A DNA stretch of 64,000 nt from Methylobacter marinus A45 (GCF_000383855.1 NZ_KB912877.1:4818475-4882474); one strand, 5' to 3'; numbered from the stretch's first letter, positions 51,605 through 60,235 are shown. Notes: generated by a model from the letters alone, not told the origin. Made by a program: numbers and translations.

Positions 51605-52405
51605 TCAAGGCGGAGGCACGGGCATATAAACAGCGCCGCCGCTGCCGTAAGCTTGGGTATACCAAGTGGAACCGCACTGATAATAGGTCACGCCGGAAAC
51701 GACCGTAGGGCTAGCCGCGCAGGGCAGGCTCGCGGAGCCCGAAGGTGGAGGTGGAGGTGCGGTCTGGATCACCGTCGTCGTGGATGGTGCGCTAGAGGCC
51801 GATGACTCGCCCGCCGCATGGCCCGCAACGGCACCCAGCGCCGCTGCGCCGACCGCCACGGCGGCGACTTCGCCATCGTCCCAATTATCATTGTCGTAGT
51901 AACCGGAGGGTGGCGGTGGATAATAGCCTGCCGGTGGGCGGTAGCCCTGTGGATACGCCCCCTGATAGGACTGCCCAGCTTGTTGCCGGCTTTGCTGTGC
52001 TTGTTGCTGCTGCGTTTGCCGACTCTGCTGCGACTGCTGTCCGTATTGTTGTCGGCTTTGCTGCTGTTGCGAGCGTGCCTGCTGAGCCTGTTGTTGCTGC
52101 TGCGAGCGTGCCTGCTGAGCCTGCTGCTGTTGCTGCGCGCTGGTCTGTTGAAGCTGCTGCTGTTGCTGCTGGCGGCTTTGCTGCATCTGTTGCGCCGAAC
52201 CGGAAGAAGCCTGACGGGAAGCCCCTCCGCCCTGATAGCTTGACGCTCCAGACGAGAAGCTGCCGCTAGCCGCAACCCCACCTCGGGAATAGCCTCCTCC
52301 ACCGCCACCCCCACGGCCACGGGCGGCAGCTTCATCCACGGACCCTATGAGTAAAACGATGATAGCCGTCATAGCTGTAACGATCACTGAAAGTCGGGGC
52401 TTCAT
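51605..52405 (-). CDS. DUF6515 family exported Gln-rich protein (copy 2)
   Basis: 266 residues from the ATG at 52405, which overlaps the DUF2092 stop by ATGA; GGAGG sits 6 bp upstream inside that gene. Signal VTAMTAIIVLLIGSVDEAAARG, Gly-rich segment, then a long QQQ/QAQQARSQQQ tract (about 80-150), PPAGYY and PPSGYY repeats, GEVAAVAVGAAALGAVAGHAAG and the conserved LPCAASPTVVSGVTYYQCGSTWYTQAYGSGG. Paralogue of the gene at 31252, with a longer Gln tract, in the same gene order. Confidence 0.85.
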   Translation of the reverse strand: MKPRLSVIVTAMTAIIVLLIGSVDEAAARGRGGGGGGGYSRGGVAASGSFSSGASSYQGGGASRQASSGSAQQMQQSRQQQQQQLQQTSAQQQQQAQQARSQQQQQAQQARSQQQQSRQQYGQQSQQSRQTQQQQAQQSRQQAGQSYQGAYPQGYRPPAGYYPPPPSGYYDNDNWDDGEVAAVAVGAAALGAVAGHAAGESSASSAPSTTTVIQTAPPPPPSGSASLPCAASPTVVSGVTYYQCGSTWYTQAYGSGGAVYMPVPPP

Positions 52406-53250
52406 TGCTGTCCTCCGGTTGGCTCCGATGGAGTTGTCCCTCGAAGCGAGAGTTGGGGCAGCTGTGCGAGAAAGGCGATCTTCTGCGCCCCTTCTGGTGG
52501 GGTGAATACGAATTGGGCGTCCTGGATTTCCGGCGAGAAGTTCCAATCGGCAAACTGCGCCCGGAACTGGGGCTGGCCCTCGGCATTCTTATAGGTCAGC
52601 ACAATGCGAAGCGGCAACGGCTGGGCGCCCTCCGAAATCCAGACCTGATAATCCACCGTTTCAGTGCGTCCCGCCAGGTGATGGGCCGGTGTCCCGTCGA
52701 TTGTAGTTCTCTCGACATAATCAAGCGCCTGGGTCCGACGTTCGAGTTCGGCCGGCAAGCGGCTGGTCAAGAGCATGGCGAGCGGAAGACGCATGCGGAG
52801 ATCCCTGAGAAAATACATGATTGCTGCGTCGATGCCGCCGGGTTTGCTTGCCTGCGCATAGACGTTCTGCGACGGAGTGAACACAGTGATGTCCTTGCCA
52901 TCATACAGGACGAGATGCTTGTCGCCATCGCTATGCTCCGATTCGACACGCAGCCCGTTGGGCCGGCTCACGATGATCTTCCGGCGCTCCCCGAATTCGA
53001 TCTTCTGACCAGATGCCTGGACCGCGTCATAATTGTCTCGGAGATTCACGCTGAACCGCGGGGCATTGGCCAGAAACTCGGCCATGCGCATCAGGATAGC
53101 TTTAGGCTCCGTCGGCTCCGCCACGGCTTGCCGCGCCGATGTCTGAGCTGCCGCCGGTTCTGGACGTGTCGCCGCCCGCTCCTCCGCGCAGCCTGCCAGA
53201 AGCGCCACGCACAGCACGGCGAATAGTCCCGGATATCTTATTGGCTTCAT
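52402..53250 (-). CDS. DUF2092 family lipoprotein (copy 2)
   Basis: 282 residues, GGAGGC 7 bp upstream. Lipobox VALLAGC (Cys21). Nearly every block of the 32019 copy is preserved (ILMRMAEFLANAPRFSVNLRDNYDAVQ, VSRPNGLRVESEHSDGDKHLVLYDGKDITVF, HHLAGRTETVDYQVWISEGAQPLPLRIVLTYKNAEGQPQFRAQFADWNFSPEI). LolA/LppX-like fold inferred. Part of the leftward run that contains the long arylsulfatase. Confidence 0.88.
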   Translation of the reverse strand: MKPIRYPGLFAVLCVALLAGCAEERAATRPEPAAAQTSARQAVAEPTEPKAILMRMAEFLANAPRFSVNLRDNYDAVQASGQKIEFGERRKIIVSRPNGLRVESEHSDGDKHLVLYDGKDITVFTPSQNVYAQASKPGGIDAAIMYFLRDLRMRLPLAMLLTSRLPAELERRTQALDYVERTTIDGTPAHHLAGRTETVDYQVWISEGAQPLPLRIVLTYKNAEGQPQFRAQFADWNFSPEIQDAQFVFTPPEGAQKIAFLAQLPQLSLRGTTPSEPTGGQQ

Positions 53251-53464
53251 GAACCGCCTCCTTCGATGATAGGGGTTGAAACTTCGTTAGCCCGTTGCCT
53301 TGGTCTACCGCCTTCCAGCCGATAGGGTCTCGCTGCTTTATTTTCCTCCTCCCTTCGAATCATTGACACAGCACCGCGCCCATCGTTCCGGCGCGACGAG
53401 TTTCACATTGACGGACCTTACACCGTCCAGATGGAAGCAACGAGGAGCACAAGCCCCGATTCGG

Positions 53465-53932
53465 CTATTTCACGGAATAGCCTAACGCTTCCAGGCAGGA
53501 CGCCATGGCCCGGTTATAGTTGTCGAGGCCGGGCGGGCTCGCTGCCGCATCTTGTTTTTGCTGGTCCCGCTCCTTGAAAGCACGGCCCATCCCGCCCGCA
53601 GTTGCGCCGATGGCGGCTCCCGTACCGGCGTCGCCCGCTATCGCACCAATAGCGGCCCCGGCGGCCGCTCCCCGTGCGCCGCCACGGAGAGCTTCCTTCC
53701 CGGTAGTGCCACGGCTCGATGACTGAACAGGCGGATTGGCCGGATCATAGCTGGACTGTTGCACCGCCCATGAATGACAGTGAGTCTGATCCTGTTGCTG
53801 CTGTTGGGGACTTTGCCCTGATTTGGGATAAATCATCAGGTCACCTTGCGCCGATGCGGACGAAGCGCCTACTCCGGCCAGAAATGAACCGATGACTATC
53901 GCTTTTCGAATTTGGCTGTTTAACATGCTCAT
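53465..53932 (-). CDS. Exported glycine-zipper protein, 155 aa
   Basis: Signal AIVIGSFLAGVGASSASAQG; a Gln-rich stretch with CHSWAVQQSSYDP; then glycine zipper GGARGAAAGAAIGAIAGDAGTGAAIGATAGGMGRAFKERD; and a C-terminal NYNRAMASCLEALGYSVK. The pattern of Cys-x-x-W near 50 and a final ASCLEALGYSV helix is shared by a group of periplasmic YMGG/glycine-zipper proteins of unknown function. It is 214 bp upstream of the DUF2092 copy 2 gene and 51 bp downstream of DUF3313. Confidence 0.8.
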   Translation of the reverse strand: MSMLNSQIRKAIVIGSFLAGVGASSASAQGDLMIYPKSGQSPQQQQQDQTHCHSWAVQQSSYDPANPPVQSSSRGTTGKEALRGGARGAAAGAAIGAIAGDAGTGAAIGATAGGMGRAFKERDQQKQDAAASPPGLDNYNRAMASCLEALGYSVK

Positions 53933-53983
53933 TCCTCCGTATTCTCGATCTATATCGGATACTTGTTTGCCCTATCGGGCGCC

Positions 53984-54694
53984 TTACTCTTGTTCCGGCG
54001 GCATAGCGCCGCAGTTCGCCAACCGGTATGCCATTCGTCTCGCCCAAAAGTCAAAAGACTTATTCATACCGCCCCATTGCCGGGTATTGCCAGCGTGTGT
54101 TTGTTGCTCTATCCGGCGGTCGACAGCCGCGGCAATCCGCTCACCGGTCATGGCGTCGGTTATATCGACTTCGGCGCTGGCCTTGCTGACGAACTCCGCC
54201 GTTCCGGTCGCCAGTTCCTTGGGCTTGGACATGACCAGCATCTGCGGCATGAACGATGAGGAGGTATCCGGCACCGCCCAGGAACCTTCCGCCTCGGTGA
54301 TCGCCGCCCTGATCCTTAATGTCCCGGGCTCAGGCGCCTGCACGATCTGATAGTATTTGCCCAGCTCACTCACCAGAGCCCCGTGCAGATAATTAACCAG
54401 GATCTGCCGATCTTCGGCCGGCAGATCCGCCAAGTCTTTATTTTCGCGAGTCCAGAGGGTGACAGGGTCGATCAGAACCTTGTCATAGGTCTTGCAGGCT
54501 TTTTCATAAGTTGGATTGATATAGAGTCTTCGCGCTTGTCCCTTTGCCCCTTCCTGAAGCATCGAGTAATCACCCAGGAAGCCGGATGACTTGACATCCC
54601 TCGCCTGCTCGGTCGAGGCGCATCCGCCCAGCATCAAGACGACTGGAAGAAGCCCGAAAATGCCATAGTTTTTTCGCTTGATAGTATTTTTCAT
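53984..54694 (-). CDS. DUF3313 family lipoprotein
   Basis: 236 residues from the ATG at 54694 (AGGAGAG upstream). Lipobox VLMLGGC (Cys25). DUF3313 blocks: SGFLGDYSMLQEGAKGQARRLYINPTYEKACKTYDKVLIDPVTLWTRENKDLADLPAEDRQILVNYLHGALVSELGKYYQIVQAPEPGTLRIRAAITEAEGS and EVDITDAMTGERIAAAVDRRIEQQTH. Outer-membrane lipoprotein family of unknown function. The DUF4410 gene of the first half occupies a comparable place, so the two halves have related but not identical lipoprotein sets. Confidence 0.87.
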   Translation of the reverse strand: MKNTIKRKNYGIFGLLPVVLMLGGCASTEQARDVKSSGFLGDYSMLQEGAKGQARRLYINPTYEKACKTYDKVLIDPVTLWTRENKDLADLPAEDRQILVNYLHGALVSELGKYYQIVQAPEPGTLRIRAAITEAEGSWAVPDTSSSFMPQMLVMSKPKELATGTAEFVSKASAEVDITDAMTGERIAAAVDRRIEQQTHAGNTRQWGGMNKSFDFWARRMAYRLANCGAMPPEQE

Positions 54695-54798
54695 CTTCAA
54701 CTCTCCTGATTGATAAAAAACAGCTTTCGCCCTGACATAACCGCTTGCGGGCAAGAAAGACGGCCCGGAACGCCTCAGAGTATCGATGTCATGTCCGG

Positions 54799-54930
54799 TT
54801 ACGGATTGATCTGAATCAGGTCTAAACGAGAATACTCAAGATCGAATCTCGCATAGGGCGCACCCGCGATGACGGCGGCAAATACCATCACATAAACCCG
54901 ATTGCGCCCCCGGACATCTGCGCAAACAGG
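54799..54930 (-). pseudogene. Possible C-terminal remnant of a YSC84/SYLF gene
   Basis: The closing frame YVMVFAAVIAGAPYARFDLEYSRLDLIQINP, followed by a TAA inside the stretch GTTACGGATTGATC, resembles the end of the SYLF gene at 43704 (DDVYAFIFGQRGLMAGINLEGSKITRINP, same GTTACGGATTGATC at the end). Upstream bases have no clear SYLF counterpart, so only a short fragment remains, lying between patatin copy 2 and DUF3313. Similarity is weak and by eye. Confidence 0.35.
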
Positions 54931-55040
54931 TTGCTGCGTTATACAGGGAATATTCGCCTCTTCCTGGTAAGTTTGTCTCGATTGATATCGCTTCAGTTCT
55001 AAAAAAATTGAAAGTTTCGAAATAGAACAGGGTCTTTCGC

Positions 55041-56234
55041 TTACAATCCCGGCGGTATTTTTTCCCACTGGTATCCTCTGACGGCCAGCTCGTAGCCGGT
55101 CTGGTACAGTTTGCGCATATAGTCCGTGTCGAATTCTTCCTTGTGAGGAGCATTGAAGCTTTTCGGAATGTAAGCCAGATTGAAATCGATACCATCCCGC
55201 TGAGTCTCCGCATAGATCCTGTATAAGTCACCTACGCCCTGACTTTGGATCAGTGAGTTAATGGCGCGACCGGCGATGTTCAGGGTGCGGCGTTCCACCT
55301 CCGCCCAGTCGGGGTCGAGGCGGGCATTGCGGATAAGATAGAGCCGACGCTGGCGGACAACGCCGTGCTGCTTGCTGATCTCGGCTACCTTAAGTGCAGG
55401 CGGGTAAAGAAACACCTGGGCCGTGGCGCCGCCGTCCACGTGCATTTCCTGGTAACGCTGGCCGTTCGCTTCCACGTCGATCATCACCGGGGGAAAAGTA
55501 CCCGGAATGGCGGCCGAGGCCAGCATGATCTTGCGGAACAGTTCCAGAGACTGGGGATGGCCGCTGGCAGCGATCTTGCCCATGTTCCAGATGACTGCCT
55601 GGTGAGCATCCAGGTTGGTAGTGGCTATCAGCAGGAGGCGGCCCTTCGCATCCTCCTGAGCGATCTCCTTCAGCATGTCTTCCGTCACATGTTTCTTCAG
55701 GAGCCGTTCCAGCGGCGCGTTGTCGGCCAGGGCGTCGTCGAATACCGCGGCCAGGAAAGAGCGCATCTCCAGAATATCCTTAGGCGCGCTTCGGGTGAAG
55801 ACCTCTTTGAGGGGGACGTCGTACTTCGGCCCCAGAAACGCGAACGGCGCGATCAAGGCGCCGGTGCTGATACCGGTGACGGCCTTGAAATCCGGCCGAT
55901 CGCCGGCGGCGGTCCAGCCGGACAGGAGGCCCGCGCCGAAGGCGCCGTTATCGCCTCCGCCCGAAAGAGCCAGGAAGTAGGCCGTAGACGGCGTGCCTGT
56001 CTTGCCCTGCTGGACCAGGTAGGTGCGCTCCCGGTAGAAGCTTTCCATCGCATCCCGGATGAACCCCGGCATTTCGGCGCGAACCTCATAACGGACACCC
56101 GGCAGGCCGACCACTTCGGCTTTTTCGGACCAGGCTTGCGGGACGGCAGGTTGCCGGACGGGCAAGGAGCAGCCCGAGAGGATCAGGATCGTGCCGATAA
56201 AGATCGTAATGAGTGTGACAGATAGTCTATTCAT
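55041..56234 (-). CDS. Patatin-like phospholipase, lipoprotein (copy 2)
   Basis: 397 residues from the ATG at 56234; the frame extends upstream to 56528 but the lipobox (ILILSGC, Cys22) fixes this start. Oxyanion loop FLALSGGGDNGAFGAGLLSGWTAAG without Arg, nucleophile elbow GISTG (Ser123) and Asp267 in HVDGG. C-terminal SQGVGDLYRIYAETQRDGIDFNLAYIPKSF matches the paralogue at 28055. Envelope lipid hydrolase, inferred. Second in the leftward run, after the TIGR03118 gene and the 53-codon ORF. Confidence 0.9.
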   Translation of the reverse strand: MNRLSVTLITIFIGTILILSGCSLPVRQPAVPQAWSEKAEVVGLPGVRYEVRAEMPGFIRDAMESFYRERTYLVQQGKTGTPSTAYFLALSGGGDNGAFGAGLLSGWTAAGDRPDFKAVTGISTGALIAPFAFLGPKYDVPLKEVFTRSAPKDILEMRSFLAAVFDDALADNAPLERLLKKHVTEDMLKEIAQEDAKGRLLLIATTNLDAHQAVIWNMGKIAASGHPQSLELFRKIMLASAAIPGTFPPVMIDVEANGQRYQEMHVDGGATAQVFLYPPALKVAEISKQHGVVRQRRLYLIRNARLDPDWAEVERRTLNIAGRAINSLIQSQGVGDLYRIYAETQRDGIDFNLAYIPKSFNAPHKEEFDTDYMRKLYQTGYELAVRGYQWEKIPPGL

Positions 56235-56397
56235 GATGCTATTGCTGCCTTTGTATGAGCTTGTGAAAAAACCGATAGCGCCTTGGCGTGAGCCAAGCGA
56301 CTGGCTTGACTCAAAAAACAGGCTTCGGCCAGCAATTTCTCGCAATTCGGTGACAAATTGTGGACTGAAGCCCACTCCCCTGTGATACCGCCATTTT

Positions 56398-56559
56398 TCA
56401 CAGGCCCGGAAACTCTTTGGCCGCCATGCACGAGGCATAGGCCTGATTATAGGCATTGGCCGCGGCGGATTGCTGTTGCTGGGCAATGCTTTGGCATTCG
56501 GCTTCCACCTGTCTTGGAATCGTCCCAATTTGCGTCGTTGTATCCGATGTTGGTGTCAC
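56398..56559 (-). CDS. Putative small protein, 53 aa
   Basis: Starts with a GTG that overlaps the TGA stop of the TIGR03118 gene in GTGA, a common coupled arrangement. Sequence VTPTSDTTTQIGTIPRQVEAECQSIAQQQQSAAANAYNQAYASCMAAKEFPGL, with two Cys spaced 29 apart and a helical AAANAYNQAYASCMAAK reminiscent of the Cys-containing C-terminal helix of the glycine-zipper protein at 53465. There is no own signal peptide, so it may be the leftover end of a larger exported protein. Too short for family assignment. Confidence 0.4.
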   Translation of the reverse strand: MTPTSDTTTQIGTIPRQVEAECQSIAQQQQSAAANAYNQAYASCMAAKEFPGL

Positions 56560-57905
56560 TGCACATCAAGGCGGCCATAGACCCCTTGCTGCTCATCGCC
56601 CGGCCCGGCGGTAAAAAACAGGGTGTTGACCGGTTGGTTCGCGAAGCCGTTGCCAAAGGCGAGCCCCCACAGACCGTCGATCTGAATGGGAAGATCGTTG
56701 GCAGCCTCGAGCTGGCCGGCAAACTCTCCAGTCGCAAGATCAAAGGCATTGATCTTGCCATCGCCGAAATTGCCTACCAAAAGGCGGTTGCTGAATTTGC
56801 CAAAGCCTGCCGGGGCCAAGACCATCCCCCAGGGCGCGTTCAGCATTTGCCTTGATGCTGACTCGGCAGCCACGATGCGTCTGAGTAAAACGCCGTTGGG
56901 ATCGAACACATTGACCAAGCCGAGTCCCGCGCCTTTCTCCTCGTCGTGCCGGTTGGCGTCCTGTTTGGCATAGGAAACATAAATGTTGCCGTTGATTGCC
57001 TGTATGCCAAACGGCGCGTCTACGGAGGGAACGGCCGGGTCCGTAAACGCGCCCTCCGGCAGGATCACAGGGTTGAACGAACTGTCAAAGACATCGATTT
57101 TCCTGTTACGGAAGTCGGTGGCATAAAGCAGGCCCCCGCTACCGCCCGCACTGAGGGCAAGTCCCTTGTACACCGCGCCGGTCGATGTCGAGTTGTCGAT
57201 GACGCGGATCGCGTGGGTCGGATCGACATCGGGCGCCCAGCCCGCGATTATGCCGTCTTCCGTAGCGAAGATGAAACGGCTTGTCCCGGAGGTCGCGCCC
57301 TTTGATACCATGAAGCCTGGCGAGCCGTTATAGACGATCCCCGTTGGACTTCCTCCGCCACTGTCGTTGCCGGGCGATGGAATCTGGACCACCAGGGACT
57401 GGGCATTGCCGAAGCCGTCATACAGCGTGGAAACGCCGGTGCCATTGTTGGCCACCCACGCGAAGCCGAAGGGATTGAACGCAATCCCCCAGCTGTTGAC
57501 CAGGTTGGGGTCGGTTTTGGCTGGCGGAGGGAAACTGCTCGGAATGAACCCATTGGATATATAATTCAATTGGTAAAAGTTCCCATCGACAGGGGTAGTA
57601 GGCGCGGCAAAGTCCCCCCCGGAAGTGGCAGGTGCGGCAAGATTCCCATTTCCCTCGGCAGGGATGGTGGACCCGGCAAAGCGTTCCTCGGCAGGAGTGG
57701 TGGACCCGGCAAAGCGTTCCTCGGCAGGAGTGGTGGACCCGGCAAAGCGTTCCTCGGCACGGGTAGTGGACCCGGCAAAGCGCTCCTCGGCACGGGCGCC
57801 GGGCGCGGCAAGGAATACCTCGGCAGGAGCGGCGGGCGCGGCGAAAGCCATCGCAAGCATCGAGAGCATGTAAAAGAGTCGTGCAATGATGTGAAATACT
57901 TTCAT
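56556..57905 (-). CDS. TIGR03118-type exported beta-propeller protein
   Basis: 449 residues. Signal peptide MLSMLAMAFAAPAAPAEVFL. Residues about 34-80 are 11-residue tandem repeats (AEERFAGSTTP). The domain then begins YISNGFIPSSFPPPAKTDPNLVNSWGIAFNPFGFAWVANNGTGVSTLYDGFGN and continues with GIVYNGSPGFMVSKGATSGTSRFIFATEDGIIAGWAPDVDPTHAIRVIDNSTSTGAVYKGLALSAGG, PFGIQAINGNIYVSYAKQDANRHDEEKGAGLGLVNVFDPNGVLLRRIV, the usual TIGR03118 blocks. Function of the family unknown. First gene of the leftward run. Confidence 0.85.
   Translation of the reverse strand: MKVFHIIARLFYMLSMLAMAFAAPAAPAEVFLAAPGARAEERFAGSTTRAEERFAGSTTPAEERFAGSTTPAEERFAGSTIPAEGNGNLAAPATSGGDFAAPTTPVDGNFYQLNYISNGFIPSSFPPPAKTDPNLVNSWGIAFNPFGFAWVANNGTGVSTLYDGFGNAQSLVVQIPSPGNDSGGGSPTGIVYNGSPGFMVSKGATSGTSRFIFATEDGIIAGWAPDVDPTHAIRVIDNSTSTGAVYKGLALSAGGSGGLLYATDFRNRKIDVFDSSFNPVILPEGAFTDPAVPSVDAPFGIQAINGNIYVSYAKQDANRHDEEKGAGLGLVNVFDPNGVLLRRIVAAESASRQMLNAPWGMVLAPAGFGKFSNRLLVGNFGDGKINAFDLATGEFAGQLEAANDLPIQIDGLWGLAFGNGFANQPVNTLFFTAGPGDEQQGVYGRLDVQ
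57655..57850. repeat. 33-bp tandem repeats (minisatellite) inside the TIGR03118 gene
   Basis: Unit TCGGCAGGAGTGGTGGACCC plus GGCAAAGCGTTCC. Three nearly perfect copies (57655-57687, 57688-57720, 57721-57753), a fourth with a few changes (57754-57786), and two more diverged copies to about 57850. The period is a multiple of three, so copy number changes keep the frame. Encodes the repeated AEERFAGSTTP just after the signal peptide. Confidence 0.85.
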
Positions 57906-58115
57906 TTTTCAGCTCCCCATGCGAAGAGTTTGGAGAAAACCATCTAGAACAGGTGCCACCCGGCACTGAAACTACACAGTGTAGCCGGCACTCTTCCCAC
58001 TAAAGAATCGAGCTCAACACAATTGGTTCAAACATTTTTTGGATTACGGACGCTCCCGTAATCCGTACATAGAAGCGTGCAGCAGTTCGCATTACTATAC
58101 CCATAGGGCATAAAG

Positions 58116-58396
58116 GCAAGAGAACTGATGGCGCTGGGTCATGAAGTCAAGCCGCTCAATGCCTAGCGCGTTAAAGCCTCTGTCAAGGCAACAGAAATGA
58201 TTTTAACGATGCGGAAGCGATTTTTGATGCGTTGTTGAGACCGAATGCCCGTACTATTACGATTAAAACGTTGGAACAACAGGATATCCAACTGATCCAT
58301 CGCCTGCGGCAAGATGCGGAAAACGCCTTAACGGCCAAACAACTACCGACCGGCTTAGCCCCTTGCTGTGATGAAAAAATGGCCAAACCGGAATAA
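58116..58396 (+). pseudogene. IS110 family transposase, N-terminal remnant
   Basis: LMALGHEVKPLNA, stop, RVKASVK in one frame, then after a shift RNDFNDAEAIFDALLRPNARTITIKTLEQQDIQLIHRLRQDAENALTAKQLPTG in another, ending at TAA 58394-58396. The G-H-x-V-K, N-D-x-x-D-A-x-A-I and V/I-K-T-x-E-Q-Q-D-x-Q-x-x-H-R-x-R motifs are diagnostic of the IS110 DEDD N-terminal domain. An in-frame stop, a frameshift and loss of both the 5' end and the C-terminal half show it is dead. Confidence 0.75.
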
Positions 58397-58501
58397 GGTC
58401 ACAACTTCACCATGACCTTGTTGTCGTTAATACCGAAACCATGGAAGATACCCGGTAATTTAATTGCCAGCCACCAACATCATCAAGGGAACGAATTCCG
58501 C

Positions 58502-60235
58502 ATGTCCAAAGCCTTATACGCCTATAGTCGTCATGATGACTTTAATCAAACCATTGAAAACCGGTTAGCCAAAATCTGCGAGGCGCTCACACCTGACAAC
58601 GTGAATCCGGCCTCCGGACATAAAATCCGCGTAAGAGGAAAAACGGCTTATGCCGTCACGCTGAATAACAGCGCACTGCATGAAGCCGACCTTAGCCTGC
58701 TGCTGGGCTGCCTTTATGAACAGTCGGACACGAACTGGAGCACGCCGGGGTTCGGCTATCCGGACGGCAACTATGCCATTTTCAGACATAGCGACGAAGC
58801 AATAGAAGTCGTTAGCGATGGCGCCGGATCCAGGACTATCTGGTATTACCAGGACGATGACCTTTTCGTGGCGTCGACGTCGCAACGGGCCATCATTCTT
58901 TTTTTAGGGGCGTTCGTTTTTGACGAAAGCGTCATCCCCTGGCTGCTGTCCACTGGTTCATTGGGACCGCGGCTTTCCTGGGACAAACGCGTCAGGCGGC
59001 TGCCGGCGGATGCTTCCGTGCTGCTCGACAAAAAGACCTGGGCACTCTCGGTTAATCAGAACCCTATTGTATTTTCCGAGGCAAGCCGTACGGACAAGGC
59101 GCACAAGGAACAATTGGCCGACACTATCAGGCAGACCGTCAAGCAGCTTGAATCCCTTGATTTCAACCGTTGGCTGCTGCCTCTTTCCGGCGGCTACGAC
59201 AGCCGGGCGATAATATGTTTTATCAAGGAGCAGATCGGCATCCCCAAGGCTTTGAACACGGTGACCTGGGGATTGGAATCGTCTCTAGCCGAAGATAACA
59301 ACGATGCCAAAATCGCCAGGGAACTCGCCCAGTCACTGGGCGTACAGCATGAATATCATCATACCGACCTGTCTCCCGAGCCCCTGGAGACGATTATCGA
59401 CCGGTTTCTGCTATGCGGCGAAGGCCGCATCGATCACCTTTCGGGCTACATGGATGGGATGGCAATCTGGCGGAAGTTTCATGACGACAACATCACCGGC
59501 GTGATCCGGGGCGATGAAGGATTCGGGTGGTCACAGGTATCGTCGGAACTGACCGTGAGGCTGTCCGTCGGCTGCGCATTATGCACGGACTTTGAAAATC
59601 TGAAAAACATTGTGGAGGATTTCGGCCTGCCCGCGCAACAACTGCCGGCGGAGTTTGAAAAAGCCGACAACGAAAGCCTCAGCGCATGGCGGGACAGGCT
59701 GTACCACGCATACCGTATTCCCACCATTCTTGCCGCGTTGTCGGATATCAAGTTCTCCTATGTCGAGCAGATCAACCCGTTGCTGTCCAAAGCCATCCTG
59801 AGCATTGTCAGAACGATGCCGGATGCGCTGAGAACAGACAAGTTTCTGTTCAAGGAAATCGTCAATACGATTGGGCCCGGTGTGCCGTTTGCCACCAGGG
59901 ACGCCAATGCCGACCCCAAAAACATACTCCGAAACAAATCCTTCGTTAATCTGCTTAAAAGTGAAATTAGCAGCAGTTATGCGGACCAGCTTCTGGGACC
60001 GGAATTTATCAAATACATTCTTGACGGGATCAGGGAAGAGACGCCCGCATCGAAGGCTCGAAAGCCGACATTAAAGGAGAACATCAGCTCGCTGCTCCCC
60101 AAGTCCGTCAAGAACTGGCTGCGCGATAAAGCGCTGTCTGCGCGGGTCGACGGCAATGTGCTGGCGTTCCGCGTGTTCATTCTTCTCAGGATGCACAAAA
60201 CCTTTCAGGCCGATGCCGCCGCATTAAGCAGCTGA
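58502..60235 (+). CDS. Asparagine-synthase-like (AsnB C-terminal domain) protein
   Basis: 577 residues from the ATG at 58502 (AGGGAA upstream). The N-terminal 200 residues keep a class-II glutaminase-like layout (SLLLGCLYEQSDTNWSTPGFGYPDGNYAIFRHSDEAIEVVSDGAGSRTIWYYQDDDLFVASTSQRAI) but there is no Cys2, so glutamine hydrolysis is unlikely. The synthetase domain has PP-loop SGGYDSR (229-235), where SGGxDS is the rule, and AEDNNDAKIARELAQSLGVQHEYHHTD and IRGDEGFGWSQVS. Such proteins act as amide ligases or cyclases in peptide or surface polysaccharide biosynthesis. No precursor peptide or protease gene is seen nearby. Real target unknown. Confidence 0.82.
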   Translation: MSKALYAYSRHDDFNQTIENRLAKICEALTPDNVNPASGHKIRVRGKTAYAVTLNNSALHEADLSLLLGCLYEQSDTNWSTPGFGYPDGNYAIFRHSDEAIEVVSDGAGSRTIWYYQDDDLFVASTSQRAIILFLGAFVFDESVIPWLLSTGSLGPRLSWDKRVRRLPADASVLLDKKTWALSVNQNPIVFSEASRTDKAHKEQLADTIRQTVKQLESLDFNRWLLPLSGGYDSRAIICFIKEQIGIPKALNTVTWGLESSLAEDNNDAKIARELAQSLGVQHEYHHTDLSPEPLETIIDRFLLCGEGRIDHLSGYMDGMAIWRKFHDDNITGVIRGDEGFGWSQVSSELTVRLSVGCALCTDFENLKNIVEDFGLPAQQLPAEFEKADNESLSAWRDRLYHAYRIPTILAALSDIKFSYVEQINPLLSKAILSIVRTMPDALRTDKFLFKEIVNTIGPGVPFATRDANADPKNILRNKSFVNLLKSEISSSYADQLLGPEFIKYILDGIREETPASKARKPTLKENISSLLPKSVKNWLRDKALSARVDGNVLAFRVFILLRMHKTFQADAAALSS

